From contig WIXG01000190.1 in the NCBI GenBank assembly GCA_009869945.1, positions 62,001-126,000 of the forward strand: a stretch of DNA of 64,000 nucleotides, read 5' to 3'. The notes below the pieces were generated by a model. That model was given only the letters and a program-made list of their open reading frames with translations, did no database searches and was not told the origin of the DNA. Origin of the DNA: Mesaphorura yosii (taxonomy: Eukaryota; Arthropoda; Collembola; Poduromorpha; Tullbergiidae). Within the stretch, counting starts at the first letter, position 1. Each line of letters begins with the position of its first letter. Below are positions 14,301 to 26,700 of the stretch, one piece after another. Position numbers and translations under genes: made by a program.

Positions 14301-16176
14301 ATCAGAAACTAAATGCAAAGGTTTTCCACCACCTCTCACATTCAAACCATACCCTTTGCAATAGAAGTGGATTGACTGTAAACACATCCCAGACTAATTA
14401 GGATTAATTTTCCAGTGAAAACCACACACGATGGAATTGTACAAGAATGTACCAATACAAGTATTTGACATCGTTCGCAGGCGCAGTCACACCACATTCG
14501 CAATGAGGAAAACTGCCACGAAAAATTAATTTGACCGTATGATATTTATTAGCACACCTTTATGTGCTTATAGATTCGCAATTCTCTATGTGTGTGTGTG
14601 TGTGTGTTTGTGGGCAGCGGAATATAATTTAAAAGCAGGTCATGAGTGCTGCACAAATTCAGATGTAAATATGTTAATTGTCAAGCTAGTCGCTGCTCAC
14701 TTTATGCGAACACTGACAGCGGGCAGGAAGCACTTACCGAACACCGGCTAGGTAGCATTGTTAAAATCGCACAAAATTTGAGAAGCGCGTGAGAGCCCAT
14801 ACCCTCAGGTCGCAGCAATTCACATGGAACTTCTTTTCAGTTCAACAGATATGGGCATGTAGACTAATGCAGCATTCATGAAATCGCCCTCTGTCAAATA
14901 GATAATGGAAGTTTCCAACCTGGTAGGAAGCTCAGGTGGCAGCGGAAGAAGCAACCTACCTTCGATACTTGAGAATTGTCACTTTGATGTACTATTTCTT
15001 AAGGGTCCTTTTGTTATATCACCGCTCATAACGAACTTGCTTCCTTGCGTTTCATCGAGCGAAGCAGATATACATGTGTAACCGAAGAGCCCGATGTAAA
15101 CGGATTGAGTGGGGAGGAAGAATATTTTCCATGAATTTGCATCTCGGGAACGTAGTTCACACCGAACGCGGAAGACATCGAGCAGTTCAAATTTCATTAA
15201 ATAAAGCTGCGTATTCTATATGTGGACACAATGCCAGCTAGCACCGCCAATAATCTTACAAGTTTTCAGCGACCGATTTTATCACGTTCTACTGCAACCT
15301 TGGGACTGATATGGTGGCTGCGTATGCATGCGCTTGAATGTTCTTTCGTTTCATACCATAATGTTTGCGTTTGGTTCATAATTTTACTGTTCGAATGCAT
15401 GATTGTTTCTCCGCTTCTTTTCTGCTTTTCATTGCTATTTCTTTATCATGACTTAGGCGTACATGTAAGGTCGTAGATGTGCTAGTCTGATCATAGTTGT
15501 CATGAAGTATTTTGTTCTGCTACATTTCATGAAACCACAAGACATCTGAAACCAAATGCACATGAATTGTCCAGGCTGTGGCAGTTCCAATAGCAATTAC
15601 CACGCGTGATTGCCAGCCGTCAGCTTCTGATAGCTATGTAGTTTTCCCATTCTAATTTACTCTTAAGAACAACTTATTATGATTACTAGCATTATTTGAG
15701 ATAAATGAGATTATGGTCCTTTTAGGTTCGCCTCACATTTCTCATCACATTACCATACTTCTGTCATTTAGATCACACTTCCCTGTCCTAAAAATAGATT
15801 GATTGAACTAACAGCCTCATGGCAGCATCAGGAGCAATGAAATGATTGTTGGCAATCACCATTGATGGTTTAATTCAGCTAAATTCACAATCCTTAGGAT
15901 TTAGCGACACTAGGAATATGTAGCGTCCACACACTTCTCATTCCATTCCATTGAGTGACGCTCTCGCATTGGTCTCGTCCCATGACGCAAAGACCTATTT
16001 GTAAGCGCGAAGTGGGAAAGTTCTTAAAATTTTGCACGAGCCCACCATCCGCGGTAAGATCTACTTTTCACAAATTTAATCGGGATGCCTGCCGAAGTGT
16101 AAATACTTAGTGACTAAAGCGAAAATGAGACAATTTTTAATTTTAATATGACGTATCGCACCGCTGACTGGCCGCC
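11365..16176. other. 4.8 kb gene-poor gap between CAPS and TRMU
   Basis: The two flanking genes point away from each other, so both promoters must lie here. Several open frames of 60-90 codons occur (for example 12025-12303 minus),  but none resembles a known family or has convincing splice partners. The gap is therefore best read as CAPS 5' UTR, promoter and enhancer sequence plus spacer. A TG microsatellite is at 14589-14606. Confidence 0.55.
14589..14606. repeat. (TG)9 microsatellite
   Basis: Nine uninterrupted TG dinucleotides are followed by T-rich sequence. This is an ordinary simple repeat in the CAPS-TRMU gap. Confidence 0.95.
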
Positions 16177-17824
16177 ATGCTTCGCCGCATTGTTTGTGGG
16201 ATATCGGGTGGAGTGGACAGCGCGATCTCGGCCTACCTCCTCAAGCAGAAAGGTTAGACTTCTCCGACAAACGTCATTTTTGATAAGCACCAAGTAGAGT
16301 AATGTTTTTCGATTACAGGCTATGAGGTGATTGGAGTGTTCATGAAGAACTGGGACCCACTCGACGAATCTGGGACTTGCTTGACTGGAGAGGCAGACCT
16401 CAAAGACGCCAAGTTAATCTGTGATAATCTGGACATTGCGTTTCACGAAGTTTCATTCATTAAGGAATATTGGAACGATGTGTTCAGGTAGGATTTCCTG
16501 TCCTCTAAATTATGGGCCCGTTTGCATTCGATTGCTACATTCTCAACTGATTTTTCTAGTTCTGTCCTCCAAGACTATGAGAATGGCCTGACACCAAATC
16601 CAGACATTTTATGCAATAGATTTGTGAAATTTGGTGCCTTCTACAATTACGCACGACACAATCTAAAGGCAGACGCTATTGCGACTGGACACTATGCAAA
16701 CACAAGTTTCGGACCTTTCCTGGAGCATCACGAACAAAACAAGGGTGAGGTAGCATTTTGTCCACAATAGAATAAAATTAGTTCTCAATAGTGATTGTGA
16801 CTATTGATGATCTTAGTGATCTATTGAGCTTGCTGATTGCAGACATACATCTGCTCAAGGCAGCTGACTTTGTAAAGGACCAGACTTTCTTCTTGAGTCA
16901 AGTCGAACAACAGCCGTTAAGGAGGACGATGTTTCCTCTTGCAACATTGTATAAATCACGAGTTCGTGACTTGGCCATAAAATTGGGTATGCAATCCATC
17001 GCCTTGAAGAAGGATAGCACTGGCATTTGTTTCATCGGCAACCGAAAGTTCGCAGATTTCATTAACGAAGTAATTTCACGTTCCTACTCTGCTGGAACAA
17101 ATTTTCTCCAGCTTAGAAACAGAATATTGCATAATCTAATTTTCTCAATTTTCAGTATTTGCCAGAAAGACGAGGGCCATTTATAGATCGCGATAAGAAA
17201 GAAATAGTTGGATGGCATCTTGGCATTCATAAATGGACCATTGGCCAAAGATGCAAAATTGGCGGTCGAGATCAAAGTTACTACGTCGCTTCGAAAGATG
17301 TTCCTAACCAAATAATCTATGTCGTAAGTTTATTCACCAAATGATTGAAATGATAATTATGAATGCTAATGACATTTATTTGACGCAGAGTGACAAGAAT
17401 CATCCGCTTTTGATTTCCAACAATGTGACAACCTTTCAACCACATTGGATATCTGGGCCGCCGGAGAGCCTGGATTATCAGAAGCCTACTCTTTGCATGT
17501 TCAAATTTCAGCACATGGTGTGGCCGATTCCTTCCTCAGTTGCGCTTGACGAAAATGGTGTGGGTTTAAAAATTCGTCTCTCTGCTCCAATGCGAGCGGT
17601 GACTCCAGGTCAGGTACGAATGCTGATTCAGTTGTTCCTTTTGAGGCTGCCTAATTTCCAGTATCATCTTCTCTATTTCATTCCAGTTTGCTGTGTTCTA
17701 TCAAGGCCGAAAATGCCTCGGAAGTGCCAAAATAAGTACAACCAGCTTAGACTGGCCTCTGCGATCTGAATATTGTAACCAGCAGAGCTTTTCGAATACG
17801 CAAAAACTCCATTCAAATCTCTAG
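16177..17824 (+). CDS. TRMU: Mitochondrial tRNA-specific 2-thiouridylase
   Basis: Catalyses ATP-dependent 2-thiolation of the wobble uridine in mitochondrial tRNAs for Lys, Glu and Gln. Seven exons, all in phase: 16177-16252, 16319-16487, 16560-16744, 16843-17069, 17156-17323, 17389-17613 and 17687-17824, giving 395 aa (the human protein is 421). The start has a strong context, gccgccATG. The PP-loop SGGVDS is at residues 10-15 and is followed by [10 protein letters not shown]. The two catalytic cysteines sit in [10 protein letters not shown] (Cys100) and STGICFIG (Cys206). The ATGHYA and [10 protein letters not shown] motifs are intact, and the C-terminal barrel motif [18 protein letters not shown] is encoded across the last intron. 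AATAAA follows at 17903. An N-terminal mitochondrial presequence is not obvious. The gene converges on RYBP. Confidence 0.97.
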
Positions 17825-18500
17825 TCAGATGAAATTGTTTTCTATGATACTTCGTTGTGTTTAAGAAAGTAAATCAGTAAAATGAAATTTATTCAGTCAT
17901 TCAATAAAATTCCTTGCCGTTTGACACTAAAATTCTTAAAATTATGGACACCAAAACATAAATCATAAATATATCAAACAGACAAGCGTATAGCGTACTT
18001 ACGTGATGTGGATTTTTTCCTTTTACAATTAATCCTTGGATTGTATTTAGGCTTAGGACAAGCAACTTTTAATGACGGGAGAACCGAATATTCAGTTCAC
18101 AAGAGCTAAGATCATGAAAGGGCATGTCACTTTTTCACAAGCATTAATCGCGAGCATAACATTTTGCTGAGTCTGAGTATTAAAAACGCCCAGTCGAAGC
18201 CGGACTTGGTGAATGGAACATTTAAGCATACTAATACATAAAATTCCTCATATTGGTTTCAATTTTTTACTATTCTTTACCCTACGTGGTAATCACAAAC
18301 TGAAATAACAGTAAAATACTGCTGAGGTAGGTTCGATACAATAATAAATAATAATGTGCAATACTTGTACTAAAATGAAGATTCTGAGCAGAAAGCCACC
18401 GGGCGCTCCTGAGTAAATTATTAATTATCCAAAGAATTAGCATTGACTTGTAAGCTCGTGCGTCGATTACGTATAATGAGGTTTTCAATTTCTAAGCACT
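17825..18500. other. Convergent 3' spacer between TRMU and RYBP
   Basis: This 676-nt A/T-rich spacer holds the 3' UTRs of two convergent genes. The TRMU poly(A) signal AATAAA is at 17903-17908. I see no coding signal. Confidence 0.7.
17903..17908 (+). other. Poly(A) signal AATAAA of TRMU
   Basis: Canonical hexamer 79 nt after the TRMU stop codon, in an A/T-rich 3' UTR. Confidence 0.6.
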
Positions 18501-19627
18501 TCATAGAGTTGTTGTTGTTGAGGCGGAAATCGTGTCTCCATTCACACTAAGGACTTCAGATTTGGCTGATTTGGTACGCAAATCCGATATAGGAACATCT
18601 GCAGAGGATGAGTTCTTCTTCTTTTGCGATGTATTGTTCGTTGGTTGGGCCGGGGGCAGAAACTCCGTGATGACCACCGTAACATTGTTTACTGTCACTG
18701 GTTGTTCATGCACTGCAGTCCGGTCTACGTTTTGTAACCTTGGACGGCTATAAAAATATTACCGTTAAAATTAATGCTGTTACGTTTAATTTGTATTGAT
18801 TCTCTTACATCGTGCGTATCTTCTGCTTTTTGGGAGCTTTCGTGTGCACGATGTTGCCGATTGCAATGGTGCTGTTATTTGACTTCCGTTCTTTACTGCC
18901 TTCTCTCCTCGTGGGTTTGGAGGGTGTCGTATTTAGCTGTTGGGCAACCTGTTGGGCGACAAGCTGGGGGTTCAGTCTTGGCTTCCTGGTAGAAGTCCCC
19001 TTCCGGACATCACACATAGCACATTTGAACGCTTCGGCAGTATTCCGATACGTGCACACACTGCAATCCCAATAGCTCCCACATTCCAGCCCCTTGGACT
19101 GACGCTTCTGGCGCCTGGAATAAAAACATTATGAGATTTAACAACCTAGTGCGCCAAAACTAGGCTGGCGTTTATTGTGTTGTCCTTGCTTTTGAGAATT
19201 CTTCTTAAGGTCCATTCCGGGTGTGTCAAAAATACTCGACCATTTAGCCCGAAGCCTGTGGTCTGGATAATGATGGAACGAGGCTGACTGAGCTATCTGT
19301 AAGTAATTTTAACTACCATCGAGAACGCAGAGTGGAATGACGCCTGAATAGTCGATTAGCATAGCCTGAAGAAGGGCGCCACTACCGCCGCAGGTCATCG
19401 TGTATACCGCTACATGGCCGTATCGGAACACTTGACTCGGTTAAAAATGACAAGCTGAACTCACAGAACTTTATCGGCTGCAGGCAATGACAGCGCGGTG
19501 AAGCCCGTCTTAATTATCCTCAAACAATCAATCCATAGTTCCTGATTGTGACTATTGCGCTGCTGCTGATCTTATCGATACGTTATTTGAAGTGAAGCAA
19601 ACTCTCGGAGGAAGCTTACCTGTTCAT
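18501..19627 (-). CDS. RYBP: RING1- and YY1-binding protein (RYBP/YAF2 family)
   Basis: Adaptor of non-canonical Polycomb repressive complex 1. It binds RING1/RNF2, stimulates H2A ubiquitylation and reads ubiquitylated H2A through its zinc finger. Exons: 19627-19620 (only ATGAACAG), 19114-18809 and 18747-18501, giving 186 aa. The NZF finger reads WDCSVC then FKCAMC, with Cys20, Cys23, Cys34 and Cys37. The family signature [12 protein letters not shown] and the LVAQQVAQQ helix follow. The RING1-binding C-terminal strand [13 protein letters not shown] is in the last exon. The linker is Lys/Ser-rich. The 8-nt first coding exon is inferred: it keeps phase and ends at a consensus GTAAGC donor. The gene is divergent from the coiled-coil gene, whose start codon is about 600 nt away. 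Confidence 0.93.
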
Positions 19628-20227
19628 TTTTAAATGCTGTGAGCTTTGGCAGAATATAGACGCTACACGCATGTCCGTACTTGTTGAGTGCATTTTTGAA
19701 TTCGATTGCCGTGAGATTGGATCGAGAGCCACAACCAATTTATATTTTCGTGGCGCAGAGTCCTCTGCGACAGTCTTAACATTTATTATTTAGCCTTGTT
19801 AGCTGATGCGAGCACGTATTATTGACTTGGAGTCCTCGTTGTGAGTTTAAGTGCATGCGTCGTGCATTTTGGATGACTGCTGACTTTTAACCACAGTCTA
19901 CTGGCAAAACGTCCATAGTGGAGAGTATCAAATTGAGGTTAGATTTTATTAGCTCTAAATCGTACTTGTGATTACTCCTAGACCGTTTATTGGATTTTGG
20001 ATTCATTATTGATATTCATATGGTCGGGTTTGTTTGTTACTCTTCGACAGATTTTTAACATTTTAACAAAAATGCGAGCTTAACTTTTTTTTACATGATC
20101 GTGTGGTGAAGCTGCTGGTGAGCCAGAGTTCTACTATTACAACCACTATCAACTATCCTTTAACATTTGTGGCTTTGTTTTAACCTACTGATTTTGCTCT
20201 TTTGATTAGTTTTACTGGATCAATATC
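19628..20227. promoter_or_regulatory. Putative shared divergent promoter, RYBP and coiled-coil gene
   Basis: These 600 nt separate two start codons that point away from each other. A shared or paired promoter is inferred from geometry only. No TATA box or motif cluster stands out. Confidence 0.35.
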
Positions 20228-21817
20228 ATGGAGGCTGACATGGGAGAAAGGCCCACGAAAGGTAAGGACGAGGGGCCTGCAAAACTCCCTGCGGTGCACA
20301 AAACTCCTGTTGCTCCACCAAACCCGGCGGACGCCAAATTCTTGGAAGCATGGAACAAACCTCATCCTGTTGTTTGTCCGTACAAATTGCCAGATTTGGA
20401 GATAACCGTCCTCCGAAGCGGAAGTACTCAAGAAGAAATTCTCAACAAACCTGCTAATTCTGCAGGGTCTGGCAGTCAGGTGTGAACTTATTCTAGCTGC
20501 TTCTTCCTGTGCCTGCATATAATGTGACACAGGCTATCGGTTGGATTGGAATCTAATAGATATGCGACCGTTGGTTCTTATTAGGCTTCTAAAAGAAGAC
20601 GCCGAGGGGGTGGTAAGAAGAAGGGATCGGCTGATGATGGAAAACAACTTGATGAGAAGCAGACTGAAGCGGCTGCTCAGCTGGTAGACAGTGGGTCTGG
20701 ATCTGGGGACGGAAGAAAAGAGCTTGATCATAACAAAAAGACTGAAGCTGTTGTCGGAAGTTCAGAAAGCATCGAGGCAAAAGTCGACGGTGAAGGTACC
20801 GGAGAAAAAACTGGAGATGATGGTAGACCAGGTCGTCGGTCAAATGCTTCCGCATTGCCTTTGCCATTGGAGAGTGGGTCACAAGATGAGCTGAAAAATG
20901 CTGATAAGTCTGAAGCTACAGATGAGTCAGATAATACAAAGAGAAATGGAGCACGAGAATCACCCTACGACTTGGATGATGACGAAAAAAGACGTAAATG
21001 TAGGTCTTCCGCTTCCTACCCTGAATAACTCAATGAAATGAGAAATACTTCATGCTTGGGTTTCACATTGTAGTATTTCTGCTTCCAATCGTCGATGGTT
21101 GTGGCAAAGCCGACTGCATTTGCTGCATTAAGTCATGTGACGCGGCAAACCGTGCGCTGGACATCTTTTCTACGGGATTGGCTCGACTTGAGATTGATAA
21201 AGCACGCATAGAAAAGAGATACCAAACATTGGAAAAGATGTATTGGAAGCTCGCCGATGAGAGAGCACAACTCGTTTCCAAGATCGAAGAGCAAACTGAT
21301 CAGCTTGGACCACAGTCTGGTATTATTCGCGCTCAACGAGAGAAGATGAAGGAGCTAAAGAGAGCACTTGAGAAGCAAATGGAACTTAGTAGATGCAGCG
21401 ACATTGAGCTGTTCGAATTGCGTGGCCAGATTGAGGTGTCCACGATCATCATGGAGAAAGTGCAAGAAATGCAAGCGGATTGGATCAAGCTTGTGAATCT
21501 TGTTGGAGAGATATCGCAAACTACGGTAATGATTCGTTATACTTACTCAACTGAGGCGAAGGAAGCAGTGACAAGTAAATTCTCCTTCGAAATAGATGAT
21601 TCATGGCGACTCCAAGAACATGCTTAGTGAAGAAGCTATTACGAAACTGCTGGATCGCGCACTGGACACTGAAGAGATGAAGTCTGATGCTACATCTTTG
21701 ATAAATGTGATTCAAAGCATGAGGCAGGAAATAGAAACTCTTCGTTCCGAAGTTGACTTGTTCAAGAGCGGGAAGTCAAACGTGGAGAAGAAAGACGCTG
21801 ACGTTTCCAACGCCTGA
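20228..21817 (+). CDS. Uncharacterised coiled-coil protein
   Basis: I do not recognise the family. Four exons keep phase: 20228-20479, 20585-20999, 21074-21525 and 21596-21817, giving 446 aa. Residues 1-84 are Pro-rich, including PHPVVCPYKLPDLEI. A basic cluster, SKRRRRGGGKKKG, opens exon 2 and could be a nuclear signal. A low-complexity acidic/Ser/Gly/Lys stretch continues to about residue 222. Exon 3 then switches to a Cys-rich patch (CGKADCICCIKSC) and a long predicted coiled coil rich in Glu, Lys and Leu. A second helical block (LLDRALDTEEMKSD) ends the protein. It could be a fast-evolving cytoskeletal or chromatin scaffold, but I would not assign a function. The splice into exon 3 (T|gtaggt ... 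tag) is the least certain junction. Confidence 0.8.
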
Positions 21818-22238
21818 TGCCCTCAATGCTCTAAGTCGATGAAGATTGATTGGCAAGGAAGAAACTTTGAAAGAAATTTGGAAGACAATAAATTTCAGGT
21901 ATTACAAAAATGCGTCTATTTTTACATTTCAGCTTAATTGTAAGCTGTTGATCTCGGTGCACACATTCTAGTTACACCAGTAAAGTGCTATTTATGTTAT
22001 TTATTTTCTTACCTGTTATAAAGCGTTGACACTGCCGATGAATAAAATGAATGAAACTGACTTCCGCTTGACAGTAACATTTAATACAAAAGCTGAAAAT
22101 CACAGAAATATTCGTAGTCATTCTATTTCTGTCGACAACAATTTATTATTAACATTAGTCAACGATGCGAGACGACAGAGCGCTTTCGATAACACGAAAA
22201 AATTGACAATATGATCAGTGGTTTCTCGATAACTGGAC
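21818..22238. other. Convergent 3' spacer, coiled-coil gene and CUSTOS
   Basis: 421 nt between two stop codons. It is A/T-rich 3' UTR sequence, and no exon was found. Confidence 0.65.
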
Positions 22239-22960
22239 CTATTTAGCGTTTAGGACCCAGTCGGAGGAAACAGCAACGGACTTCAACTTAGCTTGTTCGT
22301 CGTCGGACTCGACGTCATCAATCAACTTCCGCTTCCTATTTCGAATTTTATCACTTCGGGGTCTATTTTGTGGGTGAGCCTCGAGGTCCGGGCTTGACAA
22401 CTTAAACGTGGAATTGCTAAATAGTAGAATTCCGTCGGATGCAGTTTCGCCACCTTCTGCAGGTAATATCAGGTCATTAATATCTTGAATCTGCTCGTCG
22501 ATTTGTCTGCAAACATAAAGGAAGTTGATTGATTACGACTAAGGACTTCCGAGGACACATCGAAGCATCTCAAGACTTACCTGTCCAATGCTGCGGATAA
22601 CTTTTTTGCAATAAAATTTTGCGTCTCACTCGAAATATCCACCGATTCAAAATGTCCTGCATTCCATTTCTCGTCTGTGTTCTTAAGATCTGTTCTTCTT
22701 GACTTGGGCTTCAATATATCATCAGAACCAAGCTCCTTTGCTACCACACGAGCACAACCTTGCTTTCCATTTGATTTGTCGCTCTCTGCAATAATTAATA
22801 TTGCAATTAAATTTAAGGACAGCGGAGAAAGAGCATATTATTAAGGAAACCAATCTAACTCACTGTATCGATTATGGGACGGTTCAATCTTAAATGTCGG
22901 AGCCACTGCCTCCATGAGTCTGCAAATCTCCTCATCATCTGATGAAGATTCGGAAGTCAT
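22239..22960 (-). CDS. CUSTOS: CUSTOS-like protein (C12orf43 family)
   Basis: CUSTOS is a vertebrate nuclear-envelope protein reported to restrain Wnt signalling. Its role outside vertebrates is poorly known. Three exons keep phase: 22960-22864, 22785-22581 and 22506-22239, giving 189 aa against about 260 in human. The family pattern is visible: an acidic Ser-rich start (MTSESSSDDEEICRLMEAVAP), the core helix TQNFIAKKLSAALD, then DGILLF, and a basic stretch RNRKRKLIDDVESDDEQ that could be a nuclear signal. The protein is shorter than the vertebrate form because the C-terminal Lys-rich tail is reduced. Assignment rests on the core helix and the acidic N-terminus, so a distant relative is possible. 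The gene is divergent from beta-adaptin. Confidence 0.72.
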
Positions 22961-23724
22961 TTTTAAGTTGAAGTCCTCGATGACAAGTTTAGCATGAGCG
23001 AGGCCGCCAGATCCCTGTAATTAGTTATAATAGTTAGTTATTCTATTAATCCTTTCCCCTCGTGGATCGTCCAAGAATCCCAACTTACCTTTGCTAAGAG
23101 GTTGAACAATTCCAAGTATTCAAAATTGGTCAAAATCCTGCAAACCTGAACAGTAGGAAGATATGAAGAAGGAACATTAGGAAAAGAAGAACGTACTTGA
23201 TCTGGACAATCCTACTACCTGACACTTAATAAGTTGAGGATATGGAGCCAACTTTAGCGCCCTACATTTGCGTACATGTGCGCATTTATAAAGGGGAAGA
23301 CAATTGGTTATTGTTAATTTGACAAAGTAAAAACTACGACTTTGAAAAATTGAGAAGCCAATCCGGAATCTGAAGATTTCCTTGCGCTGGCTCTTACTTG
23401 ACAACTGCACTGACACATACAATAGGACAACTCCCCATATTGCATAGCACAGAATACACACGGCTGCAATCGGTTAGCCGAAATTCAGAGTTCAATAAAA
23501 CACCCACAAATTAACTTAATTTGTCTGGCGAGCTGGTGAAGTTCCAAAAATTGAAGAATTAGTTCGAGTATTGGGAGAATATTCAACATAATTACGGTAT
23601 GGTAAAAAGACGAACTGATTCTTGAGCTAATTGCTAATACTACTTTGTTTATTGCAGGGAGGGACACTGCTGAACATTCTTGTGTCATTAGGAATTCACC
23701 GGTCACTAACTTAACTTCTGCAAA
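22961..23724. promoter_or_regulatory. Divergent intergenic region, CUSTOS and beta-adaptin
   Basis: 764 nt between start codons that face apart. It contains open frames at 23177-23461 and 23485-23706 (minus) that resemble no family. CUSTOS 5' UTR exons may lie near 22980-23150. Promoter function is inferred from geometry. Confidence 0.35.
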
Positions 23725-26700
23725 ATGACGGACGCCAAGTATTTCACGACAACCAAGAAGGGAGAAATATTCGAGTTGAAGTCAGAGTTGAACAGTGACA
23801 AGAAGGAGAAGAAGCGTGAGGCTGTCAAAAAGGTAGGTGTTCCGGTCGATATCTACTTCCCATCTGTTTTCGTCGTTAATCAAGGTTTCTAACAACAAGT
23901 GTTATCATTTACGCAGGTGATTGCGTCCATGACCGTTGGAAAGGATGTATCAGCACTATTTCCAGATGTGGTCAATTGTATGCAAACCGACAATTTGGAA
24001 TTGAAAAAGTTGGTGTATCTTTATCTCATGAACTATGCGAAGAGTCAGCCGGATATGGCCATTATGGCTGTTAACACATTCGTCAAGGTTTGTAACGAAC
24101 GATTCATGCGCTTCTGAATATCCGGTTTCAGATTTGTTGAACTCAGGTATGCTTTCAGGATTGCGAAGACGCGAACCCGCTAATAAGAGCTTTGGCTGTA
24201 CGAACAATGGGCTGCATACGGGTCGACAAAATTACAGAGTACTTGTGCGAGCCGTTGAGAAAATGTTTGAAAGATGAAGATCCGTATGTGAGAAAAACTG
24301 CTGCTGTCTGTGTCGCCAAGCTTTATGATATCAACGCCCAACTAGTTGAGGATCAAGGTTTCTTGGATCAACTGAAAGATCTTCTGAGTGACTCTAATCC
24401 GATGGTAATTCAAAAATTAAATTCCAAGCTATCAAAAAAATGAATAATCAAATGTTTTCTCCTTTTAAGGTTGTCGCAAATGCAGTTGCAGCTTTATCTG
24501 AGATTAACGAGTCAAGCCCCAATGGAGTTCCCTTGGTTGAAATGAACGCATCCACAATCAACAAACTGCTGACAGCACTGAATGAATGCACGGAGTGGGG
24601 TCAAGTATTTATTCTGGATTGCCTATCAAACTACAGTCCAAAAGATGAACGGGAAGCACAAAGGTAAACTTTTTAAGCTACTTGTTTTCGAGGTTAAGGA
24701 TATTGCCTAATTAAATATTGAATATGATTTCAGTATTTGCGAACGAATCACACCTCGCTTGGCACACGCAAATGCTGCTGTGGTCTTGTCTGCTGTCAAA
24801 GTTTTGATGAAGTACATGGAAATGATTAACGATACTGAATTTGTAAGCGTTCTGACACGAAAGTTGGCCCCACCACTTGTTACTTTATTATCATCGGAAC
24901 CAGAGGTAGGCAAAACGCAAAAGAATTATTGACTTATTTCAAATGACACCGGGCTAAGCTAAAATGTCAAACTAGCACTCTTCAAACACAGGTCCAGTAT
25001 GTTGCTCTAAGAAACATCAACTTGATAGTGCAGAAGAGGCCAGACATTCTGAAGCACGAAATGAAAGTCTTTTTCGTAAAGTACAATGATCCAATTTACG
25101 TAAAACTTGAGAAGTTGGACATCATGATTCGCCTGGCATCACAAGCAAACATTGCCCAAGTTCTTTCTGAACTGAAGGAATACGCAACCGAAGTTGACGT
25201 GGATTTCGTGAGGAAAGCGGTTCGAGCAATAGGGCGCTGTGCCATTAAGGTTGAGCAATCAGCAGAAAAGTGCGTTGCGACATTACTGGATTTAATTCAG
25301 ACAAAGGTACACCATCCGTACACCTTTGGGGTAAAAAATTTGTTAACCACTAGCTTAATTTTTTAATTTTCTCCTCAGGTCAACTACGTTGTGCAAGAGG
25401 CCATTGTTGTAATAAAGGATATCTTCAGGAAATATCCTAACAAGTATGAGAGTATTATCTCCACCCTGTGCGAAAATCTGGACACTTTGGATGAACCTGA
25501 GGCAAGGTAAAGACTGGAATGGGAACTGGAGAGCAGGCGGCGAAGTCTTAGAAATTTTGATGCACACATTTAATTTCCTAGGGCGTCGATGATTTGGATA
25601 ATTGGAGAATATGCTGAAAGAATCGACAATGCTGATGAGCTCCTCGAAAGTTTTCTGGAAGGGTTTTCTGATGAAAACAGTCAAGTTCAGCTGCAGCTGC
25701 TGACTGCTATTGTGAAGTTGTTTTTGAAAAGACCAGCCGACACTCAAGAACTGGTTCAACAAGTTTTGTCATTAGCAACTCAAGTAAGCCGACCTTTTCG
25801 CAGATGGCGAAGGAAAAGGTTAACCCTTTGATTCCATTTTTTTGTGACCAGGATTCTGACAATCCTGACCTCAGAGACAGAGGATACATTTACTGGAGAT
25901 TGCTATCCACTGATCCAGCAGCTGCTAAGGAAGTTGTGCTCGCGGAGAAGCCTCTGATTTCAGAAGAAACAGATCTTCTCGAACCAACGCTTTTGGATGA
26001 GTTGATTTGCCACATTGCAAGCTTGGCGTCTGTATATCACAAACCACCAAGCGCATTTGTGGAAGGACGATCGGGTCTCAGGAAGATACTTCCTGCAAAG
26101 TACGACTAATGTTTGTTGAAAATATCACATAGCACAGGATATATTCATTTATTCTTGCTCACAGGGGCGAAGGCTCGGATTCTGTCCCAGTTGCCGCCGT
26201 AATACCAACCCAGGAATCGTTGATTGGCGATTTACTAAGCATGGATTTAAATCCGCCCCAAATGTTTCAAACCACAGCACCTCCTGCACCATTCCAAGGA
26301 TTGGACCTACTTGGAGGTGGATTGGATGCACTGGTAGGAATCTGTTCTATCTAGAGATCACTTTTCTTTGGAGTTACTTATGCTTTGCCTTTCGTATCCA
26401 GTTTGACATCGGTGCTCCAGACACAGGAGCAACCTCAGCCTCCTTCAACGCTGCCAGTCAACCGCAATCAATTGGAGGTGGTGGACTTCTGGGAGATATT
26501 TTTGGTTTAGCTCCATCAGGAGGCCCATATGTTGCGGAGAAAACAATGTGGTTACCAGCGGTGAAGGGAAAGGGTCTTGAGATTTCGGGCACATTTGCAC
26601 GGAGGTACGCGTAGTGTCATTCAACCAGCCTCTTTGCCTGTATAATCGTTTATAATTAATTTGAAACTTTCAATTTCAGAAATGGCCAGATTTACATGGA

